Assembly: GCA_910577205.1 (NCBI GenBank)
Contig: CAJTMA010000004.1
Span: forward strand, 34,055-98,054
From: an uncultured Alphaproteobacteria bacterium
Lineage (GTDB): Bacteria > Pseudomonadota > Alphaproteobacteria > RF32 > CAG-239
DNA: 64,000 nt
Direction: 5' to 3'
Notes under the pieces: model-generated
Database searches by the model: none
What the model saw: only the letters and a program-made list of their open reading frames with translations
What the model was told of the DNA's origin: nothing
In this document: in pieces, positions 1-8,185 of the stretch
How the letters are laid out: each line of letters begins with the position of its first letter
Position numbering within the stretch: position 1 is the first letter of the stretch
Position numbers and translations under genes: made by a program

Positions 1-1
1 T

Positions 2-1105
2 GAACGGGCAGGGGAGTTGCAGTACAGTATCATCCCCGAACTGGAAAGCAAACTGAAGAACATTGAAAGCAGCGCCCAAACGGCTAACAGCCACATTCAT
101 GAAACCGTGAATGACGAGAATATCGCCGCTGTGGTTTCCAAGTGGACGGGAATTCCTGTCGATAAAATGCTGCAAGGCGAACGCGAGAAACTGGTGCATA
201 TGGAAGACTTTCTGGGTAAACGCGTCATTGGGCAGAAAGAGGCAATTGCCGCTGTGTCCAACGCTGTGCGCCGTTCCCGTGCCGGTATTAATGACGGCAG
301 TCAGCCAATCGGTTCATTCTTGTTTTTAGGACCGACCGGTGTCGGTAAAACTGAGTTAAGCAAAGCTCTGGCGGAATTTCTGTTTAATGATGAACACGCC
401 ATGCTGCGGATAGATATGTCTGAATATATGGAGAAACACGCGGTGGCACGTTTAATCGGTTCGCCTCCGGGATATATTGGCTACGAGGAGGGAGGTGTGC
501 TGACCGAAGCTGTCCGCCGCCGCCCATATCAGGTGATTTTGTTTGATGAGATTGAAAAAGCCCACCCCGATATCTTTAATATCTTGTTGCAGGTGTTGGA
601 TGACGGCCGCCTGACAGACGGCAAAGGTCGTACGGTTGACTTCAAGAATACCATCATCATTATGACCTCAAACCTCGGGTCGGATATTCTGGCAAATGCG
701 ACCGGCGCGGATGATCCAAAGAAAATCAAAGCAAAAGTGATGGATATTGTCAAAGCCTCTTTTCGCCCTGAATTTATCAATCGTATTGATGAAATCAGCT
801 TGTTCCACCGTCTGGATAAGAACAATATTAAAGAGATTGCCAAGATTCTGATTGCCGGAATTGAAAAACGCCTGACAGAAAGAAATATCAAACTTCATGT
901 GAATGATGCTGCCTTTATCTGGATTGTCAACAACGGTTATGATCCGGTTTATGGCGCAAGGCCTTTAAAACGCTTGCTTAAAAGCCAGATTGAGAATAAG
1001 CTGGCGCTCAAGATTCTTGACGGTGAAATCTGTGATGACGACACGGCAGACATCATCGTTAACAACGGCCAACTGGATATTGTAAAGAGTAAGAAAAACC
1101 GATGA
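2..1105 (+). CDS. clpB: Chaperone protein ClpB, C-terminal part (5' end outside window)
   Basis: AAA+ disaggregase that works with DnaK to resolubilise aggregated proteins in the cytoplasm. The frame is open from the first bases, so the gene is cut by the window edge; 367 residues are visible, covering the end of the coiled-coil middle domain, the second ATPase domain and the C-terminal domain. Visible motifs are WTGIPV at the start of the second ATPase domain, Walker A GPTGVGKT (nt 329-352), Walker B VILFDEIEKAHPD, TSNLGS, an arginine-finger region FRPEFINRIDEI and the sensor-2 motif GARPLKR. The first ATPase domain lies upstream. The stop overlaps the next start (ATGA), suggesting translational coupling with the 142-residue gene. 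Confidence 0.97.
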   Translation, partial: ERAGELQYSIIPELESKLKNIESSAQTANSHIHETVNDENIAAVVSKWTGIPVDKMLQGEREKLVHMEDFLGKRVIGQKEAIAAVSNAVRRSRAGINDGSQPIGSFLFLGPTGVGKTELSKALAEFLFNDEHAMLRIDMSEYMEKHAVARLIGSPPGYIGYEEGGVLTEAVRRRPYQVILFDEIEKAHPDIFNILLQVLDDGRLTDGKGRTVDFKNTIIIMTSNLGSDILANATGADDPKKIKAKVMDIVKASFRPEFINRIDEISLFHRLDKNNIKEIAKILIAGIEKRLTERNIKLHVNDAAFIWIVNNGYDPVYGARPLKRLLKSQIENKLALKILDGEICDDDTADIIVNNGQLDIVKSKKNR

Positions 1106-1530
1106 AAAATTTATTTGCCAAGGCATTGCAGGTCGCGCGCAGCTATGATGTCAGCACGCCTGAAAACGGCGCTGTCCTTTATTCGGTCAGTTATCTGCCA
1201 ACCAAAGAAAACCGGGATAAAGCCTTTGCCTTTGCCACGGCTCACCCGGATAAAATGGTTATTGAACACACCGATTGCGGCGCGAAGCTGGTTGAAATGG
1301 GCTTATCAAGCAATGATTCCGGGCTGACGGCAGATGAAGTGGCTGAGGTTTGGTGTGTTGCTTCCCAGCGCTTTATTAAAGCTGCGGCCGGAGAAGTGAC
1401 GGCCTTTGTCGACAATGCCGATCCGCGCAGCGTTTTCCGCCGCATGGAGCTGCCCAATATATTGGAAAATCCCCGGCTGACAACCATCAATGGCATTGAT
1501 AAACTTGAATTTGCCGGGAAATTTAAATAA
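1102..1530 (+). CDS. Unknown 142-residue protein coupled to clpB
   Basis: I do not recognise this family. The protein is soluble, with no signal peptide or membrane segment, and has mixed alpha/beta character. The start ATG overlaps the clpB stop by four bases (ATGA), so it is probably translated by coupling from clpB mRNA. It has two Cys (in HTDCGAK and EVWCVAS) and an acidic middle. It is followed by a perfect hairpin at 1561-1588, so clpB and this gene probably form the end of one transcript. A role in stress or protein quality control is inferred from context only. Confidence 0.75.
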   Translation: MKNLFAKALQVARSYDVSTPENGAVLYSVSYLPTKENRDKAFAFATAHPDKMVIEHTDCGAKLVEMGLSSNDSGLTADEVAEVWCVASQRFIKAAAGEVTAFVDNADPRSVFRRMELPNILENPRLTTINGIDKLEFAGKFK

Positions 1531-1560
1531 TACTTTACATTTGTAAATATCATTGTAAAA

Positions 1561-1588
1561 AAGACTCAATAACTAATTATTGAGTCTT
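1561..1588. terminator. Perfect 12-bp hairpin after clpB operon
   Basis: AAGACTCAATAA and its exact complement are separated by a 4-base loop. The A/T-rich flanks (GTAAAA upstream, AAAATTATTT downstream) are weak T tracts on either strand, so it is a plausible terminator but not a classic one. Confidence 0.6.
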
Positions 1589-1613
1589 AAAATTATTTAA
1601 ATCATCGAAATTT

Positions 1614-2240
1614 ATGGAACAACAAACCAAACTTTCAGATTTAACTGTAACACTGGAAAATATCCAAGTTTTGCAGGGAATAGTACTTCCGGCGACAAAG
1701 CTTTTGAGTAGTATGCCGCAAGCTGAACGTGTCCTTTATGCGCCGTATCTGATTGGAGGCAAGGACAGCATTGTAAAACTTTCTATTCTTTCGTACAAGA
1801 ATCTCTATACTCAGGAAGTTATCCGCGCATTGATAGCAAGTGGCAGAGAGCTTTGCGAAGAATATCTTAAAATGACTAAAAAACTGATGCTGCGCGACAC
1901 TTCTAACCTGCATGAATTCAAAAAACAGGTTATAGAATCAAACGATGAACAGCTTATCCGCCTGTTGCTTGGCTATTATGACTTGAATCCATGGGAAGAG
2001 GCTGATTTGTTGTCTGTTCGCTGCTGCTCCGCCAATCGGAAAGGGAAAGAAGACACGCTGATTCAGGATTATTTTTCCAAAAACCGAATTGGCAGCCCGG
2101 CCAAGAATCTGTTGTGTCGACCGGAGTATGCTTACTACTGGTATCTTTACCAACAACAGGTTGAAATTGGTTGTTGGGATAAAGTGAAATATGGCTTTCG
2201 CCGTAGTTGGAATGGTTTCCGATACCGTTTTGGGTTATAA
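1614..2240 (+). CDS. Unknown 208-residue soluble protein
   Basis: No family recognised. It is predicted cytoplasmic and mostly helical. The C-terminal third is rich in aromatic and basic residues (AYYWYLYQQQ, then GFRRSWNGFRYRFGL). A Cys pair occurs in the middle (VRCCSAN). It stands alone between the hairpin at 1561-1588 and a good terminator at 2255-2287, so it is likely monocistronic. The start ATG at 1614 follows an AT-rich stretch with no strong Shine-Dalgarno. Confidence 0.65.
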   Translation: MEQQTKLSDLTVTLENIQVLQGIVLPATKLLSSMPQAERVLYAPYLIGGKDSIVKLSILSYKNLYTQEVIRALIASGRELCEEYLKMTKKLMLRDTSNLHEFKKQVIESNDEQLIRLLLGYYDLNPWEEADLLSVRCCSANRKGKEDTLIQDYFSKNRIGSPAKNLLCRPEYAYYWYLYQQQVEIGCWDKVKYGFRRSWNGFRYRFGL

Positions 2241-2254
2241 AATTATTTTATCCC

Positions 2255-2287
2255 CCCCGCTGAAATGCTCAGCGGGGTTTTCTTTAT
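2255..2287 (+). terminator. Intrinsic terminator
   Basis: The stem CCCCGCTGA/TCAGCGGGG (9 bp, 5-base loop) is followed by TTTTCTTT. It ends the 208-residue gene. Confidence 0.9.
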
Positions 2288-2340
2288 CGCCTAATTATCT
2301 ATTCCGTTTAGACTAATAAAAATATACCTCTTATAATTGT

Positions 2341-2369
2341 TTGACATATTGCTTTGAGTGTGTTATTCT
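2341..2369 (+). promoter_or_regulatory. Sigma-70 promoter with extended -10, shared leader type
   Basis: TTGACA (2341-2346), a 17-base spacer and TATTCT (2364-2369) preceded by TGT (extended -10). The start point should fall near 2376, giving a leader of about 35 bases with GAGG ahead of the ATG at 2410. The same layout and a clearly related leader occur upstream of the other Lcl-like gene (minus strand, 14607-14635). Confidence 0.8.
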
Positions 2370-2409
2370 ACATTCAGGCTTTGATTCAGTTATATTTGTG
2401 AGGTGTATT

Positions 2410-3891
2410 ATGAAAATAATCAGCAAATCTTTGTTATGGTCTTCGGCATTCTCCTTAGTTCTGCCGCAGGCTGCTTTCGCTTCCTTATCTTCGGCGTATG
2501 CCTCCCTCGTAGACACAAGCCAAAACCAAGCCTTTGAATCGAAGCCTGCACAATTTCTTAAATTAGCGGCAGTGCATTTTATCACCAATGACGGCGGATT
2601 AAAATTTGGCGGCGGCAATCCCGGCGGACAAGAGTTTAATCCCGGTGACTTGTGCAAATCACGGGGCTATCTGCATAAAGGCTGCCCTGCCGGATATATT
2701 CCCGGTGAAGCCTGTACCGAAGACAGCTCCTTTGTTAAAGAATGTATTGACCCGGACACATGGTGTCGCGGCAACGGATATAACGTAACTTCCTGTACTT
2801 TGCCTAAATATCTGTCCGGCAAATGTCCGCACAGCTCAACCTTATATAAATCCTGTGAAACAGATAATGCCCGGGCTTGCCGAGATGCCGGATATGCCTC
2901 CAGTTGTGAGGTCGGTAAAATCGGGGACAGGGCTTGCCCTTATGACAGTAAATACAAGACTTGCGTGTGTAATCCCTGCGCGGGGTTTGCCTATACCTCA
3001 GCACAAGCTTCGGCGCAGGGTTACGTCCCAGGTGAAGTCTGTAACTCCTGCGGCACGATTAAGTATAAACGGACGGAAAACGCTTGCTCGGGCTTCAAGA
3101 CTTGCGACTGCGGCGGGGCGACCGGCGCTAAAACTTGCTGGAGCGGCACGGTCAAGAAATTTGACACCTGTAAGGAATGCTGCGACAGCAAATTCCAATA
3201 TGACTCCTCAAATTGTTCGGGCGATTTCCAACTCGCCGGCAATTCCTGCGGCGGGAAGTATGACACCTGTAAAGCTCCGTTACAGTATTTGTATTCTGAC
3301 AAGACATTAAGCTCGGAAGTTATTCCCGGTAAAAGCATTATTGGTATTGCCGTTGATCCCGAAAACAGGCTGGCGGTCGCCATTGATTACATCAAAGATA
3401 AAGAATGGGGCGGTTACGGAATAGATATTCCGACTTTGGAAAATATACAAAGAGATGGATCTGGCTCGTATGCTAAAAGATGGCGCGATAGATATGGCGT
3501 CCGGGATGGGAAAGCCAACACGGCCAAAATATTAGCTTATGGACGCGCCAATGGCATATCATACCCTGCGGCAGAAGCCGCAAATAATTATCAGCCTAGC
3601 GGTTGTTCTGCGAGCAGTTGGTGTGGTAAAGGAAATTGGTATTTGCCGTCAACTTGGCAGGTATTCCCTTATTTTGATAATCGGGAAACCATACTTAGTA
3701 TGTTGGAGGCGATTGGTAAACTGCCGAATGATATGTACTATACCGACAAATACAGATTTTCAACCATGACGTCTAATGAAGTTGATGAAAAAGAGGCTGG
3801 TATTCTTGTGGCAAATATAAATGCAGTTATATATGGCTGGAAAAATGCAACAAGTGGTTTACTATTAAGTCTTATTTATATCACATATTAA
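2410..3891 (+). CDS. Secreted Cys-rich repeat protein with Lcl/DUF1566-like C-terminus
   Basis: A 493-residue exported protein of unknown function. ATG 2410 is preferred over the upstream in-frame start because GAGG lies 7 bases before it and the N-terminus is then a signal peptide (hydrophobic core, AAFA at the cleavage region). Residues of about 70-300 form repeated Cys-rich units with the pattern GY..CP.GY.PGE.C, probably disulfide-bonded. The last 190 residues (PGKSIIGIAVD, then AANNYQPSGC, then GNWYLPS) match the C-terminal module of the secreted protein at 13751-14566, which ends in a typical Lcl/DUF1566 form; here the very end is more diverged. Probably a cell-surface or periplasmic protein, possibly an adhesin, by inference. 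Confidence 0.8.
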   Translation: MKIISKSLLWSSAFSLVLPQAAFASLSSAYASLVDTSQNQAFESKPAQFLKLAAVHFITNDGGLKFGGGNPGGQEFNPGDLCKSRGYLHKGCPAGYIPGEACTEDSSFVKECIDPDTWCRGNGYNVTSCTLPKYLSGKCPHSSTLYKSCETDNARACRDAGYASSCEVGKIGDRACPYDSKYKTCVCNPCAGFAYTSAQASAQGYVPGEVCNSCGTIKYKRTENACSGFKTCDCGGATGAKTCWSGTVKKFDTCKECCDSKFQYDSSNCSGDFQLAGNSCGGKYDTCKAPLQYLYSDKTLSSEVIPGKSIIGIAVDPENRLAVAIDYIKDKEWGGYGIDIPTLENIQRDGSGSYAKRWRDRYGVRDGKANTAKILAYGRANGISYPAAEAANNYQPSGCSASSWCGKGNWYLPSTWQVFPYFDNRETILSMLEAIGKLPNDMYYTDKYRFSTMTSNEVDEKEAGILVANINAVIYGWKNATSGLLLSLIYITY

Positions 3892-3896
3892 AACTA

Positions 3897-3932
3897 AACA
3901 GGCTCTTTCTGAAATGAAAGAGCCTGTTTTTT
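3897..3932. terminator. Strong, probably bidirectional terminator
   Basis: The 13-bp stem AACAGGCTCTTTC/GAAAGAGCCTGTT with a 6-base loop is followed by a T run to 3932. On the other strand the preceding A run acts as a T tract, so it can also end the minus-strand gene at 3998-5110. Confidence 0.9.
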
Positions 3933-3940
3933 GTGCTTTC

Positions 3941-3975
3941 TCAGAAATTAGCGATGCGCTGCAAAGCTTCTTCAA
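3941..3975. repeat. 35-bp duplicate of the valS 3' end
   Basis: These 35 bases are identical to 5404-5438, the last codons and stop of valS. On the minus strand this copy still encodes EEALQRIANF and a stop, but it is detached from valS by about 1.46 kb. Together the two copies bracket the genes at 3998-5271 as direct repeats. Confidence 0.95.
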
Positions 3976-3997
3976 TTATAGAATACTGCTGATTAAA

Positions 3998-5110
3998 CTA
4001 ACAGCGTTGCATCGCTTGCAGCAACATCATTCTTTCGGCACTGAAATTCTGCGGACGGCGGATAACCGTCTGCCGGGCAGGACGGGTTCGTAAACTCCGT
4101 ATCAAGGCAATATCGTCTACCGCCGTTCGGGAATTGTCTTCCGTACCGTTTTTTCTGGCTGCTATTTTTGCTCTGACTTCCTGCAGGCGGTGGTGCCCGG
4201 ATATCATATTATTTTTGAACTCCTCCGCAACCGTTTCCGGTAATACAGTCTTGGTTTGCGTATTCGTATTTTCCGTCTGTGTTTCAGGCCGTCCTGTTGT
4301 TTCGGTGATATTTTCCATATTTGTTTCCGCTGCCGCAACGATATTTTCTTCCGTTTCTGTCGGAGCTGCTGTTTCCCGATTATCGGCAACGTTGGTCACC
4401 GGTGAAACAGACGGCTTATTTTCCGTTTCATTCTGTCGCAATTCGTTATTCAGCTTTTCACCGTATTTATTTACATCATCGGCAATCCGTCCGACCTTGG
4501 TATCACTGACGGCATCTTTGCCGATAATTACCGCGGCACCAATTAATCCGTCTACATTGGGCTCTTTGGCTATACTGCCGACGGCACCGGAAACGGTGTG
4601 AACCGTTTTAGCGGCATTTTGTAATTTCTTTTGCAGTTTTCCGATTTTACCTTCCCAGCCAATCAGTTCAACGACGCCGTTAATCAGGATTTCTCTCCTT
4701 TCTTTTTTATCATCGGCTTTGATAGCCTTATTTGTCGTTTTGGCCACGACTAAAGTTTTTTCCAGTATCTTTTCAATAACATAAACACCGGGGCCGACAA
4801 CTTTCATCAGACATTTGCAAACAAATATTCCGGCTTTGCAAGCCAGTTTGACGGCCTGAACAATCCTCTTAAAAACATTTTTGCGCTTTGTCTTTTTATC
4901 CAGCTTTTCAGGAGTTTCTTCGGCGTTTTTCTCCTCGTTTCTGCGCTTGAACACCTCTTTGACATCATTATATGCGCCCCGGACGCCGGTAATTTTCAGC
5001 ACCGCATCCAAAACTTTTTTTCTTTTCTCTTTCGGCGTAACGTTTTCATCTTTTTTTACAATAAGGGTCACCGTTTCATAGACATCCTCTACGCCTGCCA
5101 CTTCGGTCAC
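3998..5110 (-). CDS. Unknown 370-residue basic/charged protein in valS-bounded islet
   Basis: Family not recognised. The N-terminal third is Lys-rich (KEKRKK, KRIVQAVKLACKAG). A central stretch of about residues 85-215 has small hydrophobic and Gly-rich helices (GLIGAAVIIGKDAV) but no clear membrane segment. Residues of about 225-300 are a Thr/Glu/Asn-rich linker, and the C-terminus is Arg-rich. The only early start is GTG at 5110, with AAGGG just 2 bases before it, which is poor spacing, so the true N-terminus may lie in the upstream frame (see 5116-5271). The TAG stop is followed in the same frame by the valS-tail duplicate. Composition differs from neighbouring valS, consistent with acquisition or rapid evolution. 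Confidence 0.65.
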   Translation of the reverse strand: MTEVAGVEDVYETVTLIVKKDENVTPKEKRKKVLDAVLKITGVRGAYNDVKEVFKRRNEEKNAEETPEKLDKKTKRKNVFKRIVQAVKLACKAGIFVCKCLMKVVGPGVYVIEKILEKTLVVAKTTNKAIKADDKKERREILINGVVELIGWEGKIGKLQKKLQNAAKTVHTVSGAVGSIAKEPNVDGLIGAAVIIGKDAVSDTKVGRIADDVNKYGEKLNNELRQNETENKPSVSPVTNVADNRETAAPTETEENIVAAAETNMENITETTGRPETQTENTNTQTKTVLPETVAEEFKNNMISGHHRLQEVRAKIAARKNGTEDNSRTAVDDIALIRSLRTRPARQTVIRRPQNFSAERMMLLQAMQRC

Positions 5111-5115
5111 TGCCC

Positions 5116-5271
5116 TTAAAATCTGTTTTCCCCGATTGGGCGGGAGCGGTTTTCATTTCCATTATCTTCCGCCGGCACAGATGCACCTTCCTGATTAGGA
5201 TATTCATGCGCTGCATCCAGCGACGGCATTTCATCTTCCTGATTAACCGGATTTTCTTCATTCTCCTGCAT
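5116..5271 (-). CDS. Small acidic ORF (51 aa), possibly the shifted 5' end of the 370-residue gene
   Basis: ATG at 5271 begins a 51-residue acidic Asn/Glu/Pro-rich peptide (MQENEENPVNQEDEMPS and on) ending five bases before the GTG of the next frame. A one-base slip in the GGGGAAAAC run near its 3' end would fuse it to the 370-residue frame through QILRAV. It could be a separate small gene, a frameshifted N-terminus or an assembly indel. Confidence 0.4.
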   Translation of the reverse strand: MQENEENPVNQEDEMPSLDAAHEYPNQEGASVPAEDNGNENRSRPIGENRF

Positions 5272-5367
5272 CAGCCTTCTCCCCGGAAACAATAATAAAT
5301 CAGTTTTAATTCTAACAAAAAAACCATTCCTTAGCAAGTTTTTCAGTCAGAAACGTTTTTCCGAAAC

Positions 5368-5399
5368 AAAATCCCCTGAAAACAATTTCAGGGGATTTT
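5368..5399 (-). terminator. valS terminator
   Basis: A perfect 14-bp stem AAAATCCCCTGAAA/TTTCAGGGGATTTT with a 4-base loop, just past the valS stop. On the minus strand the hairpin arm ends in TTTT. Confidence 0.85.
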
Positions 5400-5403
5400 T
5401 GTA

Positions 5404-5438
5404 TCAGAAATTAGCGATGCGCTGCAAAGCTTCTTCAA
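5404..5438. repeat. 35-bp direct repeat within the valS 3' end
   Basis: The original copy of the sequence duplicated at 3941-3975. It starts exactly at the valS stop codon and covers its last codons. Confidence 0.95.
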
Positions 5439-8049
5439 CCTTAGCTTTGTTTTCCATTGCTTCAGCTTGGCGGCGCTTTTCCTCTTCAACCACTTTAGCC
5501 GGAGCTCGTTCAACAAAGCTCGGATTGCTCAATTTGCGGGCATAGCCTTCCAGATATTTATTAAGGTTATCCAATTCCTTTTGCAGACGTTCTTTTTCAG
5601 CGGCAAAATCAACCACACCTTTCAACGGCAGAAGGATAACACCCTCACGGAAAACGCCGGAAACCATGTCTTTGCTAATTTCCTGTCCTGCGGCAAAGCA
5701 TTCCAGTTTTTCCAGCCTTGCCAGAGAGCAGATAATCTGGTTAAAGGTTTGCAGATTTGCACAAGACTGTGCATTGCCGTCCTTCAGGTAAACGGTCAGT
5801 TTAGCACCGGCGGGGATATTCATCTCCGCACGCAGCGAACGGATAGAACTAATCAAATCAATCGACCAGTCAACCTCATTCATGGCGGTTGTTTCAAAAG
5901 TTTCATCTTTCGGCCATGCGGCGGTAATCAATTTGCATTGGCGTTCATCGCAGGTATTATTCCACAATTCAGTGGTAATAAAAGGCATAAACGGATGCAA
6001 GATAACCAAAATTCTATCCAAAACCCAAGCGAAAGTCGCGCGGGTTTCTGCTTTTGCTGTTTCATCTTCGCCATACAAAATCGGCTTAATCATTTCGATA
6101 TACCAATCGCAGAACGAGCCCCAAACAAACTGATAAACAGCATTAGCCGCTTCGGAGAAGCGGAAAGCATTCAGGTTGTCGGTGACTTCCTGAGTGGCTT
6201 GTTTGGCTTTGGCGATAATCCATTGGTTAACAGATAATTTTGCCAGTTTTTCATCAAAATCAGAACGCAGTTTGCATTCGTTCATCTCACCAAAACGGGC
6301 AGCATTCCACAGCTTGGTGGCAAAATTACGATAACCGGCAATACGGGATTCCGACATATTAATATCCCTGCCCTGTGTTTCCATCGCTGCCATAAAGAAG
6401 CGTAAAGCATCCGCGCCATACTGCTCAACCAAAATCATCGGGTCAATGGTATTACCCTTGGATTTGGACATCTTTTGGCCTTTTTCATCACGAACCAGAC
6501 CGTGGATATAGCATTTACGGAACGGCACTTTCTTCATCATATACATACTCATCATCATCATACGGGCAACCCAGAAAAAGATGATGTCAAAACCGGTTAC
6601 CAAAACCGATGTCGGGTAGAAAGTATCCAGATAGTCGCTTTTATCAGGCCAGCCCATGGTTGAGAAAGCCCACAGCCCGGAAGAGAACCATGTGTCTAAA
6701 ACATCGGTTTCGCGGGTCAGTTCAACGTGTCTGCCATAGTGTTTATCTGCGGCAGCCTGAGCTTCCTCAAGGTTTTCCTCACAGAAGATTTCACCGTCAG
6801 GACCGTACCAAATCGGCATCTGGTGTCCCCACCACAGCTGGCGGGAAATACACCACGGCTGAATATTGCGCATCCATTCAAAATAAGTTTTTTCATAAGA
6901 CTTCGGCACAAATTCCATATCGCCGTTTTCAACCGCTTCAATGGCTTTAACCGCCAGTTTGGGCGCATCAACAAACCATTGGTCAGTCATCAGAGGTTCA
7001 ATAACAACGCCGGAGCGGTCACCATAAGGAATAACCATCGGATGGTCTTCAATTTTTTCCATCAAACCAAGTTCTTCCATTTTCTCAATGGTTTTCTTGC
7101 GCGCCGTTTGGGTATCCATACCCGGGAATGGCGTGTTCTCATTAAGGGTCGCATCTTCATTCAGAATATTAACCATTGGCAGGTTATGGCGTTTGCCGAC
7201 CTCAAAGTCATTAAAGTCATGCGCCGGCGTAATCTTAACCGCACCAGTTCCTTTTTCCGGGTCAGCATGGTCGTCGGCCACAATCGGAATCAGACGATTG
7301 ACAATCGGCAGGATGGCATTTTTGCCAATCAAATGCTTCAATTTTTCATTTTCTTTAGAAACCGCAACGGCCGTATCGCCAAACATGGTTTCAGGACGGG
7401 TGGTAGCGATATGAATGAACTCACCCGGTTCGTTTTCAATCGGGTATTTATAGTAATACATTTTGCCGACGGTTTCTTTCTGGACAACTTCCAAATCAGA
7501 AACGGCGGTCATAAATTTAGAATCCCAGTTAACCAGCTTTTTGGCTTTATAAATCAAACCGTCTTTGTACATATTAACAAAGATTTTGCGAACCGCGCGG
7601 CTCAAACCTTCATCCATGGTGAAACGCTCGCGCGACCAATCGCATGAAGCCCCCAAACGGCGCAGCTGTTTGCAAATTGTGCCACCGGACTGTTCTTTCC
7701 ATTTCCAAACAGTTTCAATAAATTTATCACGCCCTAAATCATGGCGGGAAATGCCGTCTTTTGCCAAGTTACGTTCAACCACCATCTGGGTAGCAATACC
7801 CGCGTGGTCTGTTCCCGGCTGCCAGAGGACTTTTTTGCCCTGCATACGGTTATAACGGACCAAAATATCTTGCAGCGTGTCATCCAGCGCATGGCCGAGG
7901 TGCAAAACACCGGTAACATTCGGCGGCGGGATAACGATGGAAAAAGCTTCAGATGATGAACGCATATCGGGTTGAAAATCGCCGCTTTTTTCCCAGTCGG
8001 CATAGATTTTTTCTTCAAAATCTTTAGGGGTATAATTTTTCTCTAACAT
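5404..8049 (-). CDS. valS: Valyl-tRNA synthetase
   Basis: Class I aminoacyl-tRNA synthetase charging tRNA-Val, with an editing domain. 881 residues is normal length. PPPNVTG at 41-47 and the HIGH motif as HLGH at 50-53; the editing (CP1) domain includes ATTRPETMFGDTAV at about 215-230; KMSKS lies at 526-530 within GQKMSKSKGN; WFSSGLW and the anticodon-binding domain follow, and the C-terminus is the coiled-coil tRNA-binding arm (DFAAEKERLQKELDNLNKYLEG). It sits downstream of popZ and tolC, a common alphaproteobacterial order. Its last 35 bp are duplicated at 3941-3975. Confidence 0.98.
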   Translation of the reverse strand: MLEKNYTPKDFEEKIYADWEKSGDFQPDMRSSSEAFSIVIPPPNVTGVLHLGHALDDTLQDILVRYNRMQGKKVLWQPGTDHAGIATQMVVERNLAKDGISRHDLGRDKFIETVWKWKEQSGGTICKQLRRLGASCDWSRERFTMDEGLSRAVRKIFVNMYKDGLIYKAKKLVNWDSKFMTAVSDLEVVQKETVGKMYYYKYPIENEPGEFIHIATTRPETMFGDTAVAVSKENEKLKHLIGKNAILPIVNRLIPIVADDHADPEKGTGAVKITPAHDFNDFEVGKRHNLPMVNILNEDATLNENTPFPGMDTQTARKKTIEKMEELGLMEKIEDHPMVIPYGDRSGVVIEPLMTDQWFVDAPKLAVKAIEAVENGDMEFVPKSYEKTYFEWMRNIQPWCISRQLWWGHQMPIWYGPDGEIFCEENLEEAQAAADKHYGRHVELTRETDVLDTWFSSGLWAFSTMGWPDKSDYLDTFYPTSVLVTGFDIIFFWVARMMMMSMYMMKKVPFRKCYIHGLVRDEKGQKMSKSKGNTIDPMILVEQYGADALRFFMAAMETQGRDINMSESRIAGYRNFATKLWNAARFGEMNECKLRSDFDEKLAKLSVNQWIIAKAKQATQEVTDNLNAFRFSEAANAVYQFVWGSFCDWYIEMIKPILYGEDETAKAETRATFAWVLDRILVILHPFMPFITTELWNNTCDERQCKLITAAWPKDETFETTAMNEVDWSIDLISSIRSLRAEMNIPAGAKLTVYLKDGNAQSCANLQTFNQIICSLARLEKLECFAAGQEISKDMVSGVFREGVILLPLKGVVDFAAEKERLQKELDNLNKYLEGYARKLSNPSFVERAPAKVVEEEKRRQAEAMENKAKVEEALQRIANF

Positions 8050-8128
8050 TTTCTATCCTTGAACTTTATATTCAATTTATAATTGGTTGTTTCTTAACAT
8101 TAAATTTTGGTTCTGTAAACCGCAAAAT

Positions 8129-8152
8129 GCTCTCAAAAATCAATTTGAGAGC
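8129..8152 (-). terminator. Terminator after popZ
   Basis: The 9-bp stem GCTCTCAAA/TTTGAGAGC with a 6-base loop is followed on the minus strand by ATTTTG. It separates popZ from valS. Confidence 0.7.
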
Positions 8153-8185
8153 ACAAAAGCTTTGAGGCTGGTTCCGGATATACCG

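Noticed and set aside
3998..5110. Integrase or toxin function for the 370-residue islet gene
   Set aside because: No catalytic motif of recombinases or nucleases is visible; left as unknown.
5467..6237. 256-codon ORF antisense to valS (and other long antisense frames such as 6727-7647)
   Set aside because: Frame shadows of valS codon usage; no ribosome site, and composition typical of antisense translation.
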